Assembly: GCF_002844555.1 (NCBI RefSeq)
Contig: NZ_PJNI01000013.1
Location: 28,418-92,417 of the forward strand
Origin: Brumimicrobium salinarum
Lineage (GTDB): Bacteria; Bacteroidota; Bacteroidia; Flavobacteriales_D; Crocinitomicaceae
Length of the DNA stretch: 64,000 bases
Direction: 5' to 3'
Each line of letters starts with the position of its first letter. Position 1 is the first letter of the stretch. The notes under the pieces are model-generated. The model worked only from the letters and a program-made list of their open reading frames with translations, was not told the origin of the DNA and did not search any database. Below, piece after piece: positions 29,676 to 38,239 of the stretch. A program made the translations under genes and the position numbers.

Positions 29676-30233
29676 ATGGCAGGATTAAAATTTAGAATTT
29701 TATTAGATAGTATTGATGATAAAGAAGTCTTTAGAGATATTCTTATCAACGACGATTACAATTTTGAACATTTTTATCATACCATTCTAGACGCTTTTGG
29801 CCTACCAAATGATCAAATGGCATCTTTTTTCGTAAGTGATGAAGATTGGAATAAAGGTGAAGAAATTGCATTAATGGACATGTCTTTTGGAGCTGACGAA
29901 AGCGAAGAAGCCCCTATTCAAATGAAAGATATTCCACTAAAAGAAAAAAACACGAAGGTCCGACAACGCTTCATATTGGTGCATGATTTCTTATCTATGT
30001 GGATATTTTTAATAGAACTTCATGAAATAACCACACAAGAGTATGAACATCCACAATTATTGATGGAGGTTGGAGAAATTCCAGAAGATCTCATCAAACA
30101 AGGGCCACGATCAATAGAAGATATGTCTTTTGAAACAGAAATTGATCCTGATGCAGACGATTTTGATATTGATAATTTTGGCGACCACCTTGATAGTGAC
30201 AACTTTGATAATATAGACGATTACGATATTTAA
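29676..30233 (+). CDS. plasmid pRiA4b ORF-3-like / IS1096-passenger-like protein
   Basis: 185 residues. The N-terminal 140 residues match the PRiA4_ORF3 fold (KFRILLDSIDDKEVFRDILI, FEHFYHTILDAFGLPNDQMA, FFVSDEDWNKG). The last 40 are very acidic. The domain was named from transposon and plasmid passengers, but here it is inside a housekeeping operon 41 bp after cca and 1 nt before the next gene, with no transposase or terminal repeats nearby. It is therefore probably a resident gene. Function unknown. Confidence 0.8.
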   Translation: MAGLKFRILLDSIDDKEVFRDILINDDYNFEHFYHTILDAFGLPNDQMASFFVSDEDWNKGEEIALMDMSFGADESEEAPIQMKDIPLKEKNTKVRQRFILVHDFLSMWIFLIELHEITTQEYEHPQLLMEVGEIPEDLIKQGPRSIEDMSFETEIDPDADDFDIDNFGDHLDSDNFDNIDDYDI

Positions 30234-30234
30234 A

Positions 30235-30945
30235 ATGCAAAAAAACGATCCAATTGGTCAGGCAATTTGGGATTTCCACAACAATAATCAGCCAGAAGAT
30301 ATTATTGTGGCTTCTGATTTAGTTGAAGATGATGTCCTACCTATAGATTTATTATTTAGAGCGTATAAAGACTTTCAGCCACTGGAAAAAACAGCAATGA
30401 AATATTGCAAAGGCAGCATTCTTGATATAGGAGCTGCGGCTGGACCACACACCAAATATTTATTAGAAAATGGTTTTACCGTTTCAACAGTCGAAAAAAG
30501 TCCCAAGGCCCATCAATACCTTTTAAGTAAATTTCCTGATTGCAAACATTACCACACCTCAATATTAAACTTTAAAGAAGATAAATACGATACTATTTTA
30601 TTATTAATGAATGGTATTGGAATTGCAGAGACTTTTTCAAATGTTATTCCATTTTTAAATCACATCGCCACCTTGCTAAAACCTGGTGGAAGCATAATTT
30701 GCGATTCCACGGACGTACAAAACGTATTCGAGGATGAAGAAGGTGGATTATGGGTAGATTTGAATGCCAATTATTATGGAGAGTTCAAATTCAATATGAA
30801 ATATAAAGATTCTGAAAGTGGTTGGTTCAATTGGGTTTATGTAGATTTAAAGAATCTTGAAAAATTTGCAAATGAAGCCGGACTTCAATTATCTTTGTTA
30901 GACGAAGATGAAAATTCTTTTTTGGTTCAATTAAAAAAACAATAA
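30235..30945 (+). CDS. class I SAM-dependent methyltransferase
   Basis: 236 residues. The SAM motif is CKGSILDIGAAAGPHTKYLL, followed by an acidic residue at the end of the next strand (FTVSTVEKSP) and motif IV-like DTILLLMNGIG. Its start codon lies 1 nt after the previous stop, so translation is probably coupled. Substrate unknown; small molecules or proteins are possible. Confidence 0.8.
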   Translation: MQKNDPIGQAIWDFHNNNQPEDIIVASDLVEDDVLPIDLLFRAYKDFQPLEKTAMKYCKGSILDIGAAAGPHTKYLLENGFTVSTVEKSPKAHQYLLSKFPDCKHYHTSILNFKEDKYDTILLLMNGIGIAETFSNVIPFLNHIATLLKPGGSIICDSTDVQNVFEDEEGGLWVDLNANYYGEFKFNMKYKDSESGWFNWVYVDLKNLEKFANEAGLQLSLLDEDENSFLVQLKKQ

Positions 30946-30946
30946 T

Positions 30947-31816
30947 ATGAAAAACTTTTACTTACTTCTTACCTCCTTTATTTTTGTTATTTCTTCTGGA
31001 ATAGCTCAAGATTCTCTTTCAACCTCCTTACTTTGGGAGATTACAGGAAAAAAAGTAAAACAACCCTCCTACATCTTTGGAACCATGCATTTAATACCTG
31101 AGGATGATTTTCTGTTTCCAGAATCGCTTCAAAACAAAGTAAAAGAGAGTGACCTTCTCGTTATGGAGATTGGTGGAATTACGGAACAAATGAAAGCTAT
31201 GCATTTAATGATGCTTGATTCAGGTAGTATGTTTGATTATTTTACAGAACCACAATTGGACTCACTTTTTGCATATACCGATGCGGAATTAGGATACGAC
31301 GAAAAGCAGATGCGTACCATGTTTAGTAAAATGAAACCATTTGTTTTACTTCAACTTTTTACAAAAGAAGCTTTTGGTACCAATCCGCAAAGCTATGAAA
31401 TGTCACTTCAAAAGATAGCCCAAAAAAATGATTTAGAAATTATTGGATTAGAAACTGTCGAAGAACAAATGAGTTTCATCGATAATTTGAGTCAAGAAGA
31501 TCAAGTGAATATGATTATGGAAAGTATCCGTTCCGAAGACATTGACTTTAGTGAAACAAAAGAACTCATTGAAATTTATCTTTCTCAAGATATAAACGCA
31601 ATTCATAAATACACAGTGAGTGCTAGTATAAGTTCTCCTGAATTTGAAGCTAGTTTCTTAAACGAAAGAAATAAAAACTGGATTGCTCCCATAAAAAAGT
31701 TAATCAAAAAAAATAAAACTTTTATTGCAGTAGGCGCTGCACATTTAGGTGGCCCGAAAGGCGTTGTTGAATTATTAAGAAATGAAGGCTACACGCTAAC
31801 GCCGATTAAATTATAG
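30947..31816 (+). CDS. TraB/GumN family protein
   Basis: 289 residues with a signal peptide (LLLTSFIFVISSGIAQ). The family signature SYIFGTMHLIP near residue 40 and the C-terminal VGAAHLGGPKGVVELLRNEG with its conserved His are present. The fold resembles metalloproteases of the TIKI group; bacterial members are mostly uncharacterised. Exported, probably periplasmic. Third in a close-packed run (gaps of 1-3 bp). Confidence 0.88.
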   Translation: MKNFYLLLTSFIFVISSGIAQDSLSTSLLWEITGKKVKQPSYIFGTMHLIPEDDFLFPESLQNKVKESDLLVMEIGGITEQMKAMHLMMLDSGSMFDYFTEPQLDSLFAYTDAELGYDEKQMRTMFSKMKPFVLLQLFTKEAFGTNPQSYEMSLQKIAQKNDLEIIGLETVEEQMSFIDNLSQEDQVNMIMESIRSEDIDFSETKELIEIYLSQDINAIHKYTVSASISSPEFEASFLNERNKNWIAPIKKLIKKNKTFIAVGAAHLGGPKGVVELLRNEGYTLTPIKL

Positions 31817-31819
31817 AAA

Positions 31820-32272
31820 ATGAGATACATCACTTTATTACTCTTAACTATTGTTATCAGTAGCTGCTCTACATATTCAGATCAAGAATTAAGTGCTTTT
31901 GATGAAAAAATAAAAGCGCATTTAGATTCTTTAAATAAGAAGATGGAAAAAACGGAAAATGGCTTGTATTACGCTATAAAAGATACCGGTCATGGATCTG
32001 AATTTATATCTTATAAAGATCAGGTTACTTTTACCTACAAAGGTTCTTTTTTAAATGGAAATACTTTTCAAGTAATCGGCAAGGAGGATCCTTTGGTGTA
32101 TAAAGTTAAACAGCTAATTGTTGGATGGCAAGATGCACTCATGATGATCAAGGAAGGTGGAAAGATTGAGATTATTATTCCCCCACAATTAGGTTATGCC
32201 ACACAAAAAACGGATATTATTCCTGCCAATAGTATCTTAAAATATGAATTAGAAGTATTAAAAGTTGAATAA
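31820..32272 (+). CDS. FKBP-type peptidyl-prolyl isomerase lipoprotein
   Basis: 150 residues with a lipobox (LLTIVISSCSTYS), so a lipoprotein. The FKBP fold is visible in VTFTYKGSFLNGNTF, IVGWQDALMMIKEGGKIEII, and PPQLGYATQ ... IIPANSILKYELEVL. The conserved catalytic-site Asp (FD) is replaced by Gln (FQ), though the Trp and Tyr of the pocket remain, so activity may be reduced. Last gene of the cca operon, closed by a strong terminator. Confidence 0.83.
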   Translation: MRYITLLLLTIVISSCSTYSDQELSAFDEKIKAHLDSLNKKMEKTENGLYYAIKDTGHGSEFISYKDQVTFTYKGSFLNGNTFQVIGKEDPLVYKVKQLIVGWQDALMMIKEGGKIEIIIPPQLGYATQKTDIIPANSILKYELEVLKVE

Positions 32273-32273
32273 A

Positions 32274-32303
32274 AAAAGCCCAAACTAATCAGTTTGGGCT
32301 TTT
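32274..32303. terminator. bidirectional terminator between FKBP and GAPDH genes
   Basis: Perfect 13-bp stem aaaagcccaaact / agtttgggctttt with loop aatc. It sits between two convergent genes and can stop both. Confidence 0.9.
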
Positions 32304-32324
32304 GAAATAAAAAACAGGATAATT

Positions 32325-33776
32325 CTAGTAATAAATCAATCTTCTCACCTTTGCTACAAACTTAGCCAGACGAATAACTTGTTTTGTATAACCAAACTCG
32401 TTGTCGTACCATGTATATAGAACAACATTTTTCTTATCTTTTGATACAATAGTTGCCGGTGAATCAAATACCGAGCAACATGTATTTCCAATAATATCAT
32501 TTGAAACCAACTCTTCATCAATGGAATAATGAATTTGATTAATTAAATTACCATTTAGCGCTGCATTTCGAATCTCATTATTTACATCTTCAACGCTTAC
32601 TTCTTTATTTAATTCAAGTGATAAAATTGCTAAAGAACCATTTGGCGTAGGAACACGAACAGCGTTGGCGGTTAGTTTGTTTTCTAAATCCGGGATCACT
32701 TTTGTTACTGCTTTTCCAGCTCCAGTTGAGGTAATCACCATATTTATTGCTGCAGACCTACCTCTTCTTGGTTTTTTGTGCATATTATCCAATAAGTTTT
32801 GATCGTTCGTATACGCATGAACAGTTTCAATATGCCCTTTAACAACACCAAACTTATTATTAATTACCTCTAGAACAGGAGATATAGCATTTGTCGTACA
32901 AGAAGCTGCCGAAAAAATTCGTTCTTCTTCCAACTTTAATTCACCTTGATTTATTCCATAAACGATATTCGGTATTCCTTTACCAGGCGCAGTTAAAATT
33001 ACACGGGCTGCTCCTTTCGCTTGCAGATGTTTTGAAAGACTTTCTTTATCATTGTACACTCCTGTATTATCAATAATTAATGCGTTATTAATTCCATACG
33101 CTGTATAATCTATGTCTTCAGGATTTTTGGCTTCAATCATGGAAATTTTCATTCCATTAATATTTAAAACCTTATTTTCAACATCTACATCTACAATACC
33201 GTCAAAAGTCCCATGTACAGAGTCATTTTTAAATAAAGCTGCTCTTTTCTCAATGATTTCTTTAGTTACATTTCGTGTAACAATAGCTCTCAAACGCAAT
33301 TGTTGACCTTTACCAGCCTGCTTAATCAATTCGCGAGCAGCTAAACGACCAATACGACCAAATCCAAACAAAACTACATCTCTTGGCTCCATTGTAAACT
33401 TATCTTGACCGATGAAGTCTTTAAGTTTATGTTTTAGAAATGAAACTTTGTCTTCAAATTTATCTTTTGATTCGATATACTCATAAGCGAGTCTTCCAAT
33501 GTCGAGTTTGGAAGGAGCGAGATCAATGGATAAAAGAGCCTCTGCTAGATCAGAAGTTGTAAAAACATCAATTTCCTTTTGAACTACATTACGAGCGTAA
33601 TCGTGTAAGTTCATAATTTCAGAGACCGTTAAACTAACCAAGTGATTTCTAAAAAGCACCAATTCAACTCCTTTATCATAAAGTAATTGTCCTGTTTTAC
33701 TTGCCAATTTAACTGCAGCACGTTCTCTTTTAACGTGTGCGTCTAATTGTTTTTCATACCCGTGTGAAGTATTCAT
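32325..33776 (-). CDS. gap: glyceraldehyde-3-phosphate dehydrogenase with N-terminal extension
   Basis: 483 residues, about 150 more than the usual enzyme. A helical N-terminal extension of about 130 residues (QLDAHVKRERAAVKLASKTG...) precedes the Rossmann motif GFGRIGR at 138-144. The catalytic Cys is Cys293 (SAASCTTN), with VHAYTNDQN and TGAGKAVTKV following, so the catalytic part is complete. It oxidises glyceraldehyde 3-phosphate in glycolysis. Long forms of this type occur in Bacteroidota; whether they prefer the gluconeogenic direction or NADP is not determinable here. Single gene after rpoD with its own terminator. Confidence 0.9.
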   Translation of the reverse strand: MNTSHGYEKQLDAHVKRERAAVKLASKTGQLLYDKGVELVLFRNHLVSLTVSEIMNLHDYARNVVQKEIDVFTTSDLAEALLSIDLAPSKLDIGRLAYEYIESKDKFEDKVSFLKHKLKDFIGQDKFTMEPRDVVLFGFGRIGRLAARELIKQAGKGQQLRLRAIVTRNVTKEIIEKRAALFKNDSVHGTFDGIVDVDVENKVLNINGMKISMIEAKNPEDIDYTAYGINNALIIDNTGVYNDKESLSKHLQAKGAARVILTAPGKGIPNIVYGINQGELKLEEERIFSAASCTTNAISPVLEVINNKFGVVKGHIETVHAYTNDQNLLDNMHKKPRRGRSAAINMVITSTGAGKAVTKVIPDLENKLTANAVRVPTPNGSLAILSLELNKEVSVEDVNNEIRNAALNGNLINQIHYSIDEELVSNDIIGNTCCSVFDSPATIVSKDKKNVVLYTWYDNEFGYTKQVIRLAKFVAKVRRLIYY

Positions 33777-33814
33777 ACTAATTTATTTATGTTTTATTTT
33801 AAATATATGCCAAA

Positions 33815-33843
33815 TAAAAAGGGCCACTAAATCTAGCAGCCCT
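33815..33843 (-). terminator. terminator after rpoD
   Basis: On the minus strand, stem agggc / gccct around a loop of about 13 nt, followed by tttttattt. It ends rpoD transcription upstream of the GAPDH gene. Confidence 0.6.
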
Positions 33844-33851
33844 GAAATTTC

Positions 33852-34718
33852 TTATCCTAAATAAGCTTTCAACAGTTTGTTTCGCGAAGTATGTCGCAGT
33901 CGTCGAATTGCTTTTTCTTTGATTTGTCTAACTCTTTCTCTAGTTAAGTTAAACTTAGAACCTATTTCTTCTAAAGTTAAACCGTGATTCATGCCGATAC
34001 CGAAAAACAAACGAATAATTTCTCTTTCTTTATCTGTTAAGGTGGAAAGTGAACGTTCGATTTCTCTTTGTAATGATTCTGACATTAATAACATATCTGC
34101 TTTTGGAGAGTCTCCATTGGCCATAACGTCCATTAATGTTCCTCCATCTTCATTTGCTGACAATGGTGCGTCCATAGAAACATGGCGACCAGAAACATTC
34201 ATACTTTCTTTAATTTTATCTTCCGGCACCTCTAATGCTTCAGCAAGTTCTTCAGCAGAAGGAGGTCTTTCGTATTCTTGTTCTAAACGAGAAAATGCTT
34301 TATTTATTTTATTTAAAGAACCAACTTGATTAAGCGGTAGTCTTACAATACGTGCTTGTTCTGCAAGAGCAGACAAAATTGATTGACGAATCCACCAAAC
34401 AGCATAAGAAATAAACTTAAACCCTCGGGTTTCATCAAATTTTTGTGCTGCTTTAATTAAGCCTAAGTTTCCTTCATTAATTAAATCAGGAAGTGTTAAG
34501 CCTTGGTTTTGATATTGCTTTGCAACAGAAACAACGAATCTTAAATTGGCGCGAGTCAACTTTTCTAAAGCGCGCTGGTCACCTTGTTTGATCTTTCTAG
34601 CCAGTTCTACTTCTTCATCGGCTGTAATTAACTCCTCTTTCCCAATATCTTGAAGATACTTGTCTAAGGATTGACTCTCACGGTTAGTGATTGATTTTGT
34701 AATCTTTAGTTGTCTCAT
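33852..34718 (-). CDS. rpoD: primary RNA polymerase sigma factor (SigA/RpoD family)
   Basis: 288 residues, the short form typical of Bacteroidota that lacks region 1.1 and the non-conserved region. Region 2 is strongly conserved ([40 protein letters not shown]), region 3 is present, and region 4 has the -35-recognition helix ([20 protein letters not shown]). Recognises the TTTG / TAnnTTTG promoters seen across this window (established for the phylum). It has a good promoter of its own and lies between degP and gap on the same strand, each separated by a terminator. Confidence 0.96.
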   Translation of the reverse strand: MRQLKITKSITNRESQSLDKYLQDIGKEELITADEEVELARKIKQGDQRALEKLTRANLRFVVSVAKQYQNQGLTLPDLINEGNLGLIKAAQKFDETRGFKFISYAVWWIRQSILSALAEQARIVRLPLNQVGSLNKINKAFSRLEQEYERPPSAEELAEALEVPEDKIKESMNVSGRHVSMDAPLSANEDGGTLMDVMANGDSPKADMLLMSESLQREIERSLSTLTDKEREIIRLFFGIGMNHGLTLEEIGSKFNLTRERVRQIKEKAIRRLRHTSRNKLLKAYLG

Positions 34719-34757
34719 GTTTATGTTTCCTTAATAAAAATGTAAAATAAAGTGTGG

Positions 34758-34787
34758 CAAACTTACACCAATTAAATTATACTACAA
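34758..34787 (-). promoter_or_regulatory. promoter of rpoD
   Basis: On the minus strand: TTTG (34787-34784), 18-nt spacer, TAAGTTTG (34765-34758), an exact match to the Bacteroidota consensus. The start codon is 39 nt further on. Confidence 0.7.
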
Positions 34788-34814
34788 AATATAATTGACG
34801 GCAAATGCCAAATT

Positions 34815-34863
34815 AATAAAATAAAAAAACGTCCTTGGCTTTTTATAAAACCAAGAACGTTAT
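34815..34863 (-). terminator. terminator of degP
   Basis: Minus-strand hairpin aacgttcttgg ... ccaaggacgtt with G-U pairs, followed by a run of T. It separates degP from rpoD. Confidence 0.75.
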
Positions 34864-34887
34864 TGTAACGCTGAGTATTCACTTTAG

Positions 34888-36351
34888 TTACAATCCAAAC
34901 CCAACATAATCTTTTTGACCACTTTCAGTCATTACTTCTAAAAGTACACCATTATTATTTTCACTCTTTAAATAAGATGTTAATTGTTCAATACTTTTAA
35001 CTGGTTCATTATTTATTTTTGTAATAATAATTCCTTTTGATAATCCATTAGATCTCAATTTACCTGTAGAAATAGAAGATATTTTTACACCGTAATTAAT
35101 ATTCAGGGCTTTTTTCTCTTCTTTTGTTAATTCCGCAAATGTTGCACCTAACGCAGAGTGTTTTTCCAATTCCTCTTTTGAGGTTAATTCTGTATTTCCT
35201 TCAATATTTTTAAGTAAAACATCTTTATTGATTATCTTACCATCTCTTCTCAAAGTTAATCGAACAATATCACCTGGGCGACGTCTTCCTATTTCCTCTT
35301 GCAATTCAGCAACAGAGTTAATTGATTTTGCTCCAACTTTCAAAATTACATCTCCCTCTTTAATTTTGGCTTTTTCAGCACCAGAATCTTCATTAACTCC
35401 TGCTACGTACAAACCTTGAGCATTCTCTAATTCTTTTTCGTTAATTAAATCTTGCGTAATCTCTTGAATTTGTATACCTAAAAATCCACGCTGAACCATT
35501 CCGTAATCGATAATATCATTCATAATTTTTGCAACTAATCTTGATGGGACAGCAAATGAATATCCTGCATAATTTCCTGTTTGTGAGGCTATCGCTGTAT
35601 TTATACCAATTAACTGTCCTTGCGTATTGATTAACGCTCCACCAGAATTACCAGGATTTACCGCAGCATCTGTTTGAATAAATGACTCTATTGGCATTAT
35701 ATTCTTATTTTGACTTCCAATTATATTGATATTTCTCGCTTTAGCAGAAACAATACCGGCAGTAACTGTAGAATTCAAATTAAAAGGATTACCCACAGCA
35801 AGCACCCACTGCCCTACTTTTACTTCATCACTATTGGCAATTGGCATAGCATGTAAATTTGAGGCTTCTATTTTTAGAACAGCAATATCAGTAGATGGAT
35901 CCGTTCCTACAATCTTTGCTTCATAGGTTGTATTATCATTTAAGGTAATTTGAATTTCACTTGCGTTTTGAATTACATGATTATTCGTCACAATATATCC
36001 ATCCTCTGAAACAATTACACCTGATCCAGATCCACTTCCATATTGCTTACGTTCCCGTCCAGCGCCAGGACCATAGAAAAATTCAAGAAATGGATCCCGC
36101 TGAACATAAGACTGTACCACTTTCGTTTTAACATGTACTACTGAATGAACACTTTCTTCACTGGCTTTTGTAAAATCTAATTTACTATCAATTTGAGAAC
36201 TAGATAAACTGATTTTTGAACTAGGAACCTCTTCTGTACTTGTTTTTATCTCTAATTCTTCAATTGGATTATTAACGTATTCTTGATTGAACAACATAAA
36301 TACAAATAAAGGCAATAATCCACCTAAAATACCTAAACCGATTGACTTCAT
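34888..36351 (-). CDS. degP: periplasmic serine protease, DegP/HtrA family
   Basis: 487 residues. An N-terminal hydrophobic segment (IGLGILGGLLPLFVFMLF) is a signal or anchor. The trypsin-like domain has the triad His125 (TNNHVIQ), Asp155 (STDIAVL), and Ser236 (NPGNSGGAL). Two PDZ domains follow, the first clear (GFLGIQIQEI..., GLYVAGV), the second weaker near the C-terminus. Acts in envelope quality control as protease and chaperone. Followed by a terminator, so transcribed alone. Confidence 0.93.
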   Translation of the reverse strand: MKSIGLGILGGLLPLFVFMLFNQEYVNNPIEELEIKTSTEEVPSSKISLSSSQIDSKLDFTKASEESVHSVVHVKTKVVQSYVQRDPFLEFFYGPGAGRERKQYGSGSGSGVIVSEDGYIVTNNHVIQNASEIQITLNDNTTYEAKIVGTDPSTDIAVLKIEASNLHAMPIANSDEVKVGQWVLAVGNPFNLNSTVTAGIVSAKARNINIIGSQNKNIMPIESFIQTDAAVNPGNSGGALINTQGQLIGINTAIASQTGNYAGYSFAVPSRLVAKIMNDIIDYGMVQRGFLGIQIQEITQDLINEKELENAQGLYVAGVNEDSGAEKAKIKEGDVILKVGAKSINSVAELQEEIGRRRPGDIVRLTLRRDGKIINKDVLLKNIEGNTELTSKEELEKHSALGATFAELTKEEKKALNINYGVKISSISTGKLRSNGLSKGIIITKINNEPVKSIEQLTSYLKSENNNGVLLEVMTESGQKDYVGFGL

Positions 36352-36393
36352 ATTTTTTTCATTTTAATATTGTTTTTTTATCGAATAACACAT

Positions 36394-36401
36394 CAAATTT
36401 A
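36394..36401 (-). promoter_or_regulatory. -7 box TAAATTTG for degP
   Basis: Exact TAnnTTTG on the minus strand, 42 nt before the degP ATG. No convincing -33 box at the usual spacing. Confidence 0.4.
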
Positions 36402-36754
36402 ACTCCACAATGATAAGTATAGCTTATCTATTCCGTTAAAAGTTGTTAAGCATTGATGTCGGTGATCAATAATTCGGTTCACATTTAATTGACCAGCTAC
36501 TTTTAAGATGAATCCCCGCAAAAAAGACTGACATTTTTTCATCTTAAAATGCGTATCGGAAACTTTACCAGTAAATACTAAGCCGTCAATCATGTGAATA
36601 AACGGTTAACTGACAAGATCCTTCGCAAATTAAAAAGAGTATTTTTTATTGTAGTTTATTAAACTAATGGTAAAGTTCCCGATAAGCATTAAATTAAAAT
36701 TTGAAATCTATTGGTTATAATTTATTGTCTCAGGTAATCATACAATCTTTTTAT
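36402..36754. other. divergent intergenic stretch
   Basis: About 350 bp between degP (-) and a plus-strand operon. It holds a 64-codon minus-strand ORF (36399-36593) with no recognised product, which I do not call as a gene. Nothing else distinct. Confidence 0.4.
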
Positions 36755-36762
36755 TATTTTTG
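36755..36762 (+). promoter_or_regulatory. -7 box TATTTTTG for the dapF operon
   Basis: Exact TAnnTTTG, 28 nt before the GTG start of the membrane protein gene upstream of dapF. A TTG lies 27 nt further upstream, longer than usual spacing. Confidence 0.4.
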
Positions 36763-36790
36763 TTATCTGTTTAGTTAAGAAACATTTAAA

Positions 36791-37438
36791 GTGAAAAAAA
36801 TAATAATCTATTTGCTGATACTCTCGTTTGGAGTAGGACTACTCATTCTAATTTTAGATAATGAAAAGCATGTCGATAAATCTCAGAGTAATTCTGTAGA
36901 GAAGATTCAACCTATTGTTACAGATGATTTTGTAATTAAAACTACTCAAAAACTTGATACATCAGCTAAATATAAATCAACCAACACAACATCAGTGGAG
37001 AAGTCAAATCATCCAATAAATGAGTCAAAAGAAATTGTGGACTGTGTTAATGTAGCGCAACAAAAAATAGAGACTAAAGTCAACGATAGAAATCAAGTTG
37101 AGGAAGAGTCCGATGAATTAATTATACAAGAAAAAATGGTGTCTAGTCGGTATATAGCTGTTCAAAAATCAGCAAACGATAGTATAGACAAATCTGAATT
37201 ACTTTCTTTGAATGGGCAATCATTTTCAAATCAAATTATTGTAGAGTTTTGGCAAAGTCCGCTCAACCTTACAGGCTATGAATTATCGAGAAATAAGTTA
37301 AAATTGTTTGGTTTCAATCCAAATGAATCCATTTCTTTGCAAAAAGGAGAAGAAAGTGATTTACTACTTTTAAATACCGAATCAATGAGTTTGAAAATCA
37401 GAAAATCTAAACAATTTAAAAGTCTACAAATCAAATGA
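36791..37438 (+). CDS. hypothetical membrane-anchored protein
   Basis: 215 residues from a GTG start. One N-terminal transmembrane helix (IIIYLLILSFGVGLLILIL), then a long hydrophilic Ser/Lys/Glu-rich linker, and a compact C-terminal part (IIVEFWQSPLNLTGYELSRN, LLLLNTESMSLKIRKSK). I do not recognise a family. It overlaps dapF by 4 nt (ATGA), so the two are translationally coupled and probably co-regulated. Confidence 0.65.
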   Translation: MKKIIIYLLILSFGVGLLILILDNEKHVDKSQSNSVEKIQPIVTDDFVIKTTQKLDTSAKYKSTNTTSVEKSNHPINESKEIVDCVNVAQQKIETKVNDRNQVEEESDELIIQEKMVSSRYIAVQKSANDSIDKSELLSLNGQSFSNQIIVEFWQSPLNLTGYELSRNKLKLFGFNPNESISLQKGEESDLLLLNTESMSLKIRKSKQFKSLQIK

Positions 37439-38214
37439 AGGTAACTTTTACGAAATATCACGGCACAGGGAATGATTTTATTATGATAGATTGCACAAAT
37501 CAAAATGATTTCAAACTCAATTCCCAAGCAATAAAAGACATGTGTCACCGCCGTTTTGGAATAGGTTCTGACGGCTTAATTTTGATTAAAAACAGCAAAG
37601 AATTTGATTTTGAAATGGATTACTATAATGCAGATGGTAGTCAGAGCTTTTGTGGAAATGGAGCAAGATGTGCAGTTCACTTTGCTCGTCAATTAAATTT
37701 ATTCAAAAAAGACGCTACTTTTAAAGCTATAGATGGAAAACACGAAGCTACAATTCATGCAGGTGAAATCTCTATAAAAATGGCTGACGTTTCAAAAATA
37801 GATCATAACGAAGGTGTTTACATTATTAACACTGGAAGTCCGCATTACATAGAATTTAAAGAGCAAATCGAAGATCAAGACATTTTTACTTTCGGAAAAA
37901 AAATAAGATATTCAGCGCCGTATAAGAAAACAGGCATAAACGTAAATCTTGCACAAGTTATTGATCAAAACACCATTCAAATGCTCACTTACGAGCGAGG
38001 TGTAGAAAAAGAAACCTACTCATGTGGGACAGGTGCAACAGCAGTTGCTTTAGCTTTTGCCGACAAACAAAAATTAGAAAAAATTGATATCCAACTTGGC
38101 GTTAAAGGCGGAAACTTGCGTGTTAAAGCGTCAAGAGATAATCTCGGCGTATTTCATTCCATTTACCTAATTGGCCCAGCAACACCAGTATATCAAGGTC
38201 AGATTCAATTATAA
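37435..38214 (+). CDS. dapF: diaminopimelate epimerase
   Basis: 259 residues. Interconverts LL- and meso-diaminopimelate for lysine and peptidoglycan synthesis. Both catalytic cysteines are present: Cys73 (SFCGNGARC) and Cys197 (YSCGTGATA). Other landmarks: TKYHGTGNDFIMID at the N-terminus and FEMDYYNADGSQ. Coupled to the preceding membrane protein gene by a 4-nt overlap. Confidence 0.95.
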   Translation: MKVTFTKYHGTGNDFIMIDCTNQNDFKLNSQAIKDMCHRRFGIGSDGLILIKNSKEFDFEMDYYNADGSQSFCGNGARCAVHFARQLNLFKKDATFKAIDGKHEATIHAGEISIKMADVSKIDHNEGVYIINTGSPHYIEFKEQIEDQDIFTFGKKIRYSAPYKKTGINVNLAQVIDQNTIQMLTYERGVEKETYSCGTGATAVALAFADKQKLEKIDIQLGVKGGNLRVKASRDNLGVFHSIYLIGPATPVYQGQIQL

Positions 38215-38239
38215 CATAAATATAGCTTCCGACACTACA

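Noticed and set aside
36399..36593. 64-codon minus-strand ORF upstream of degP
   Set aside because: No family recognised and it overlaps the predicted degP -7 box; could be a relic but not supportable.
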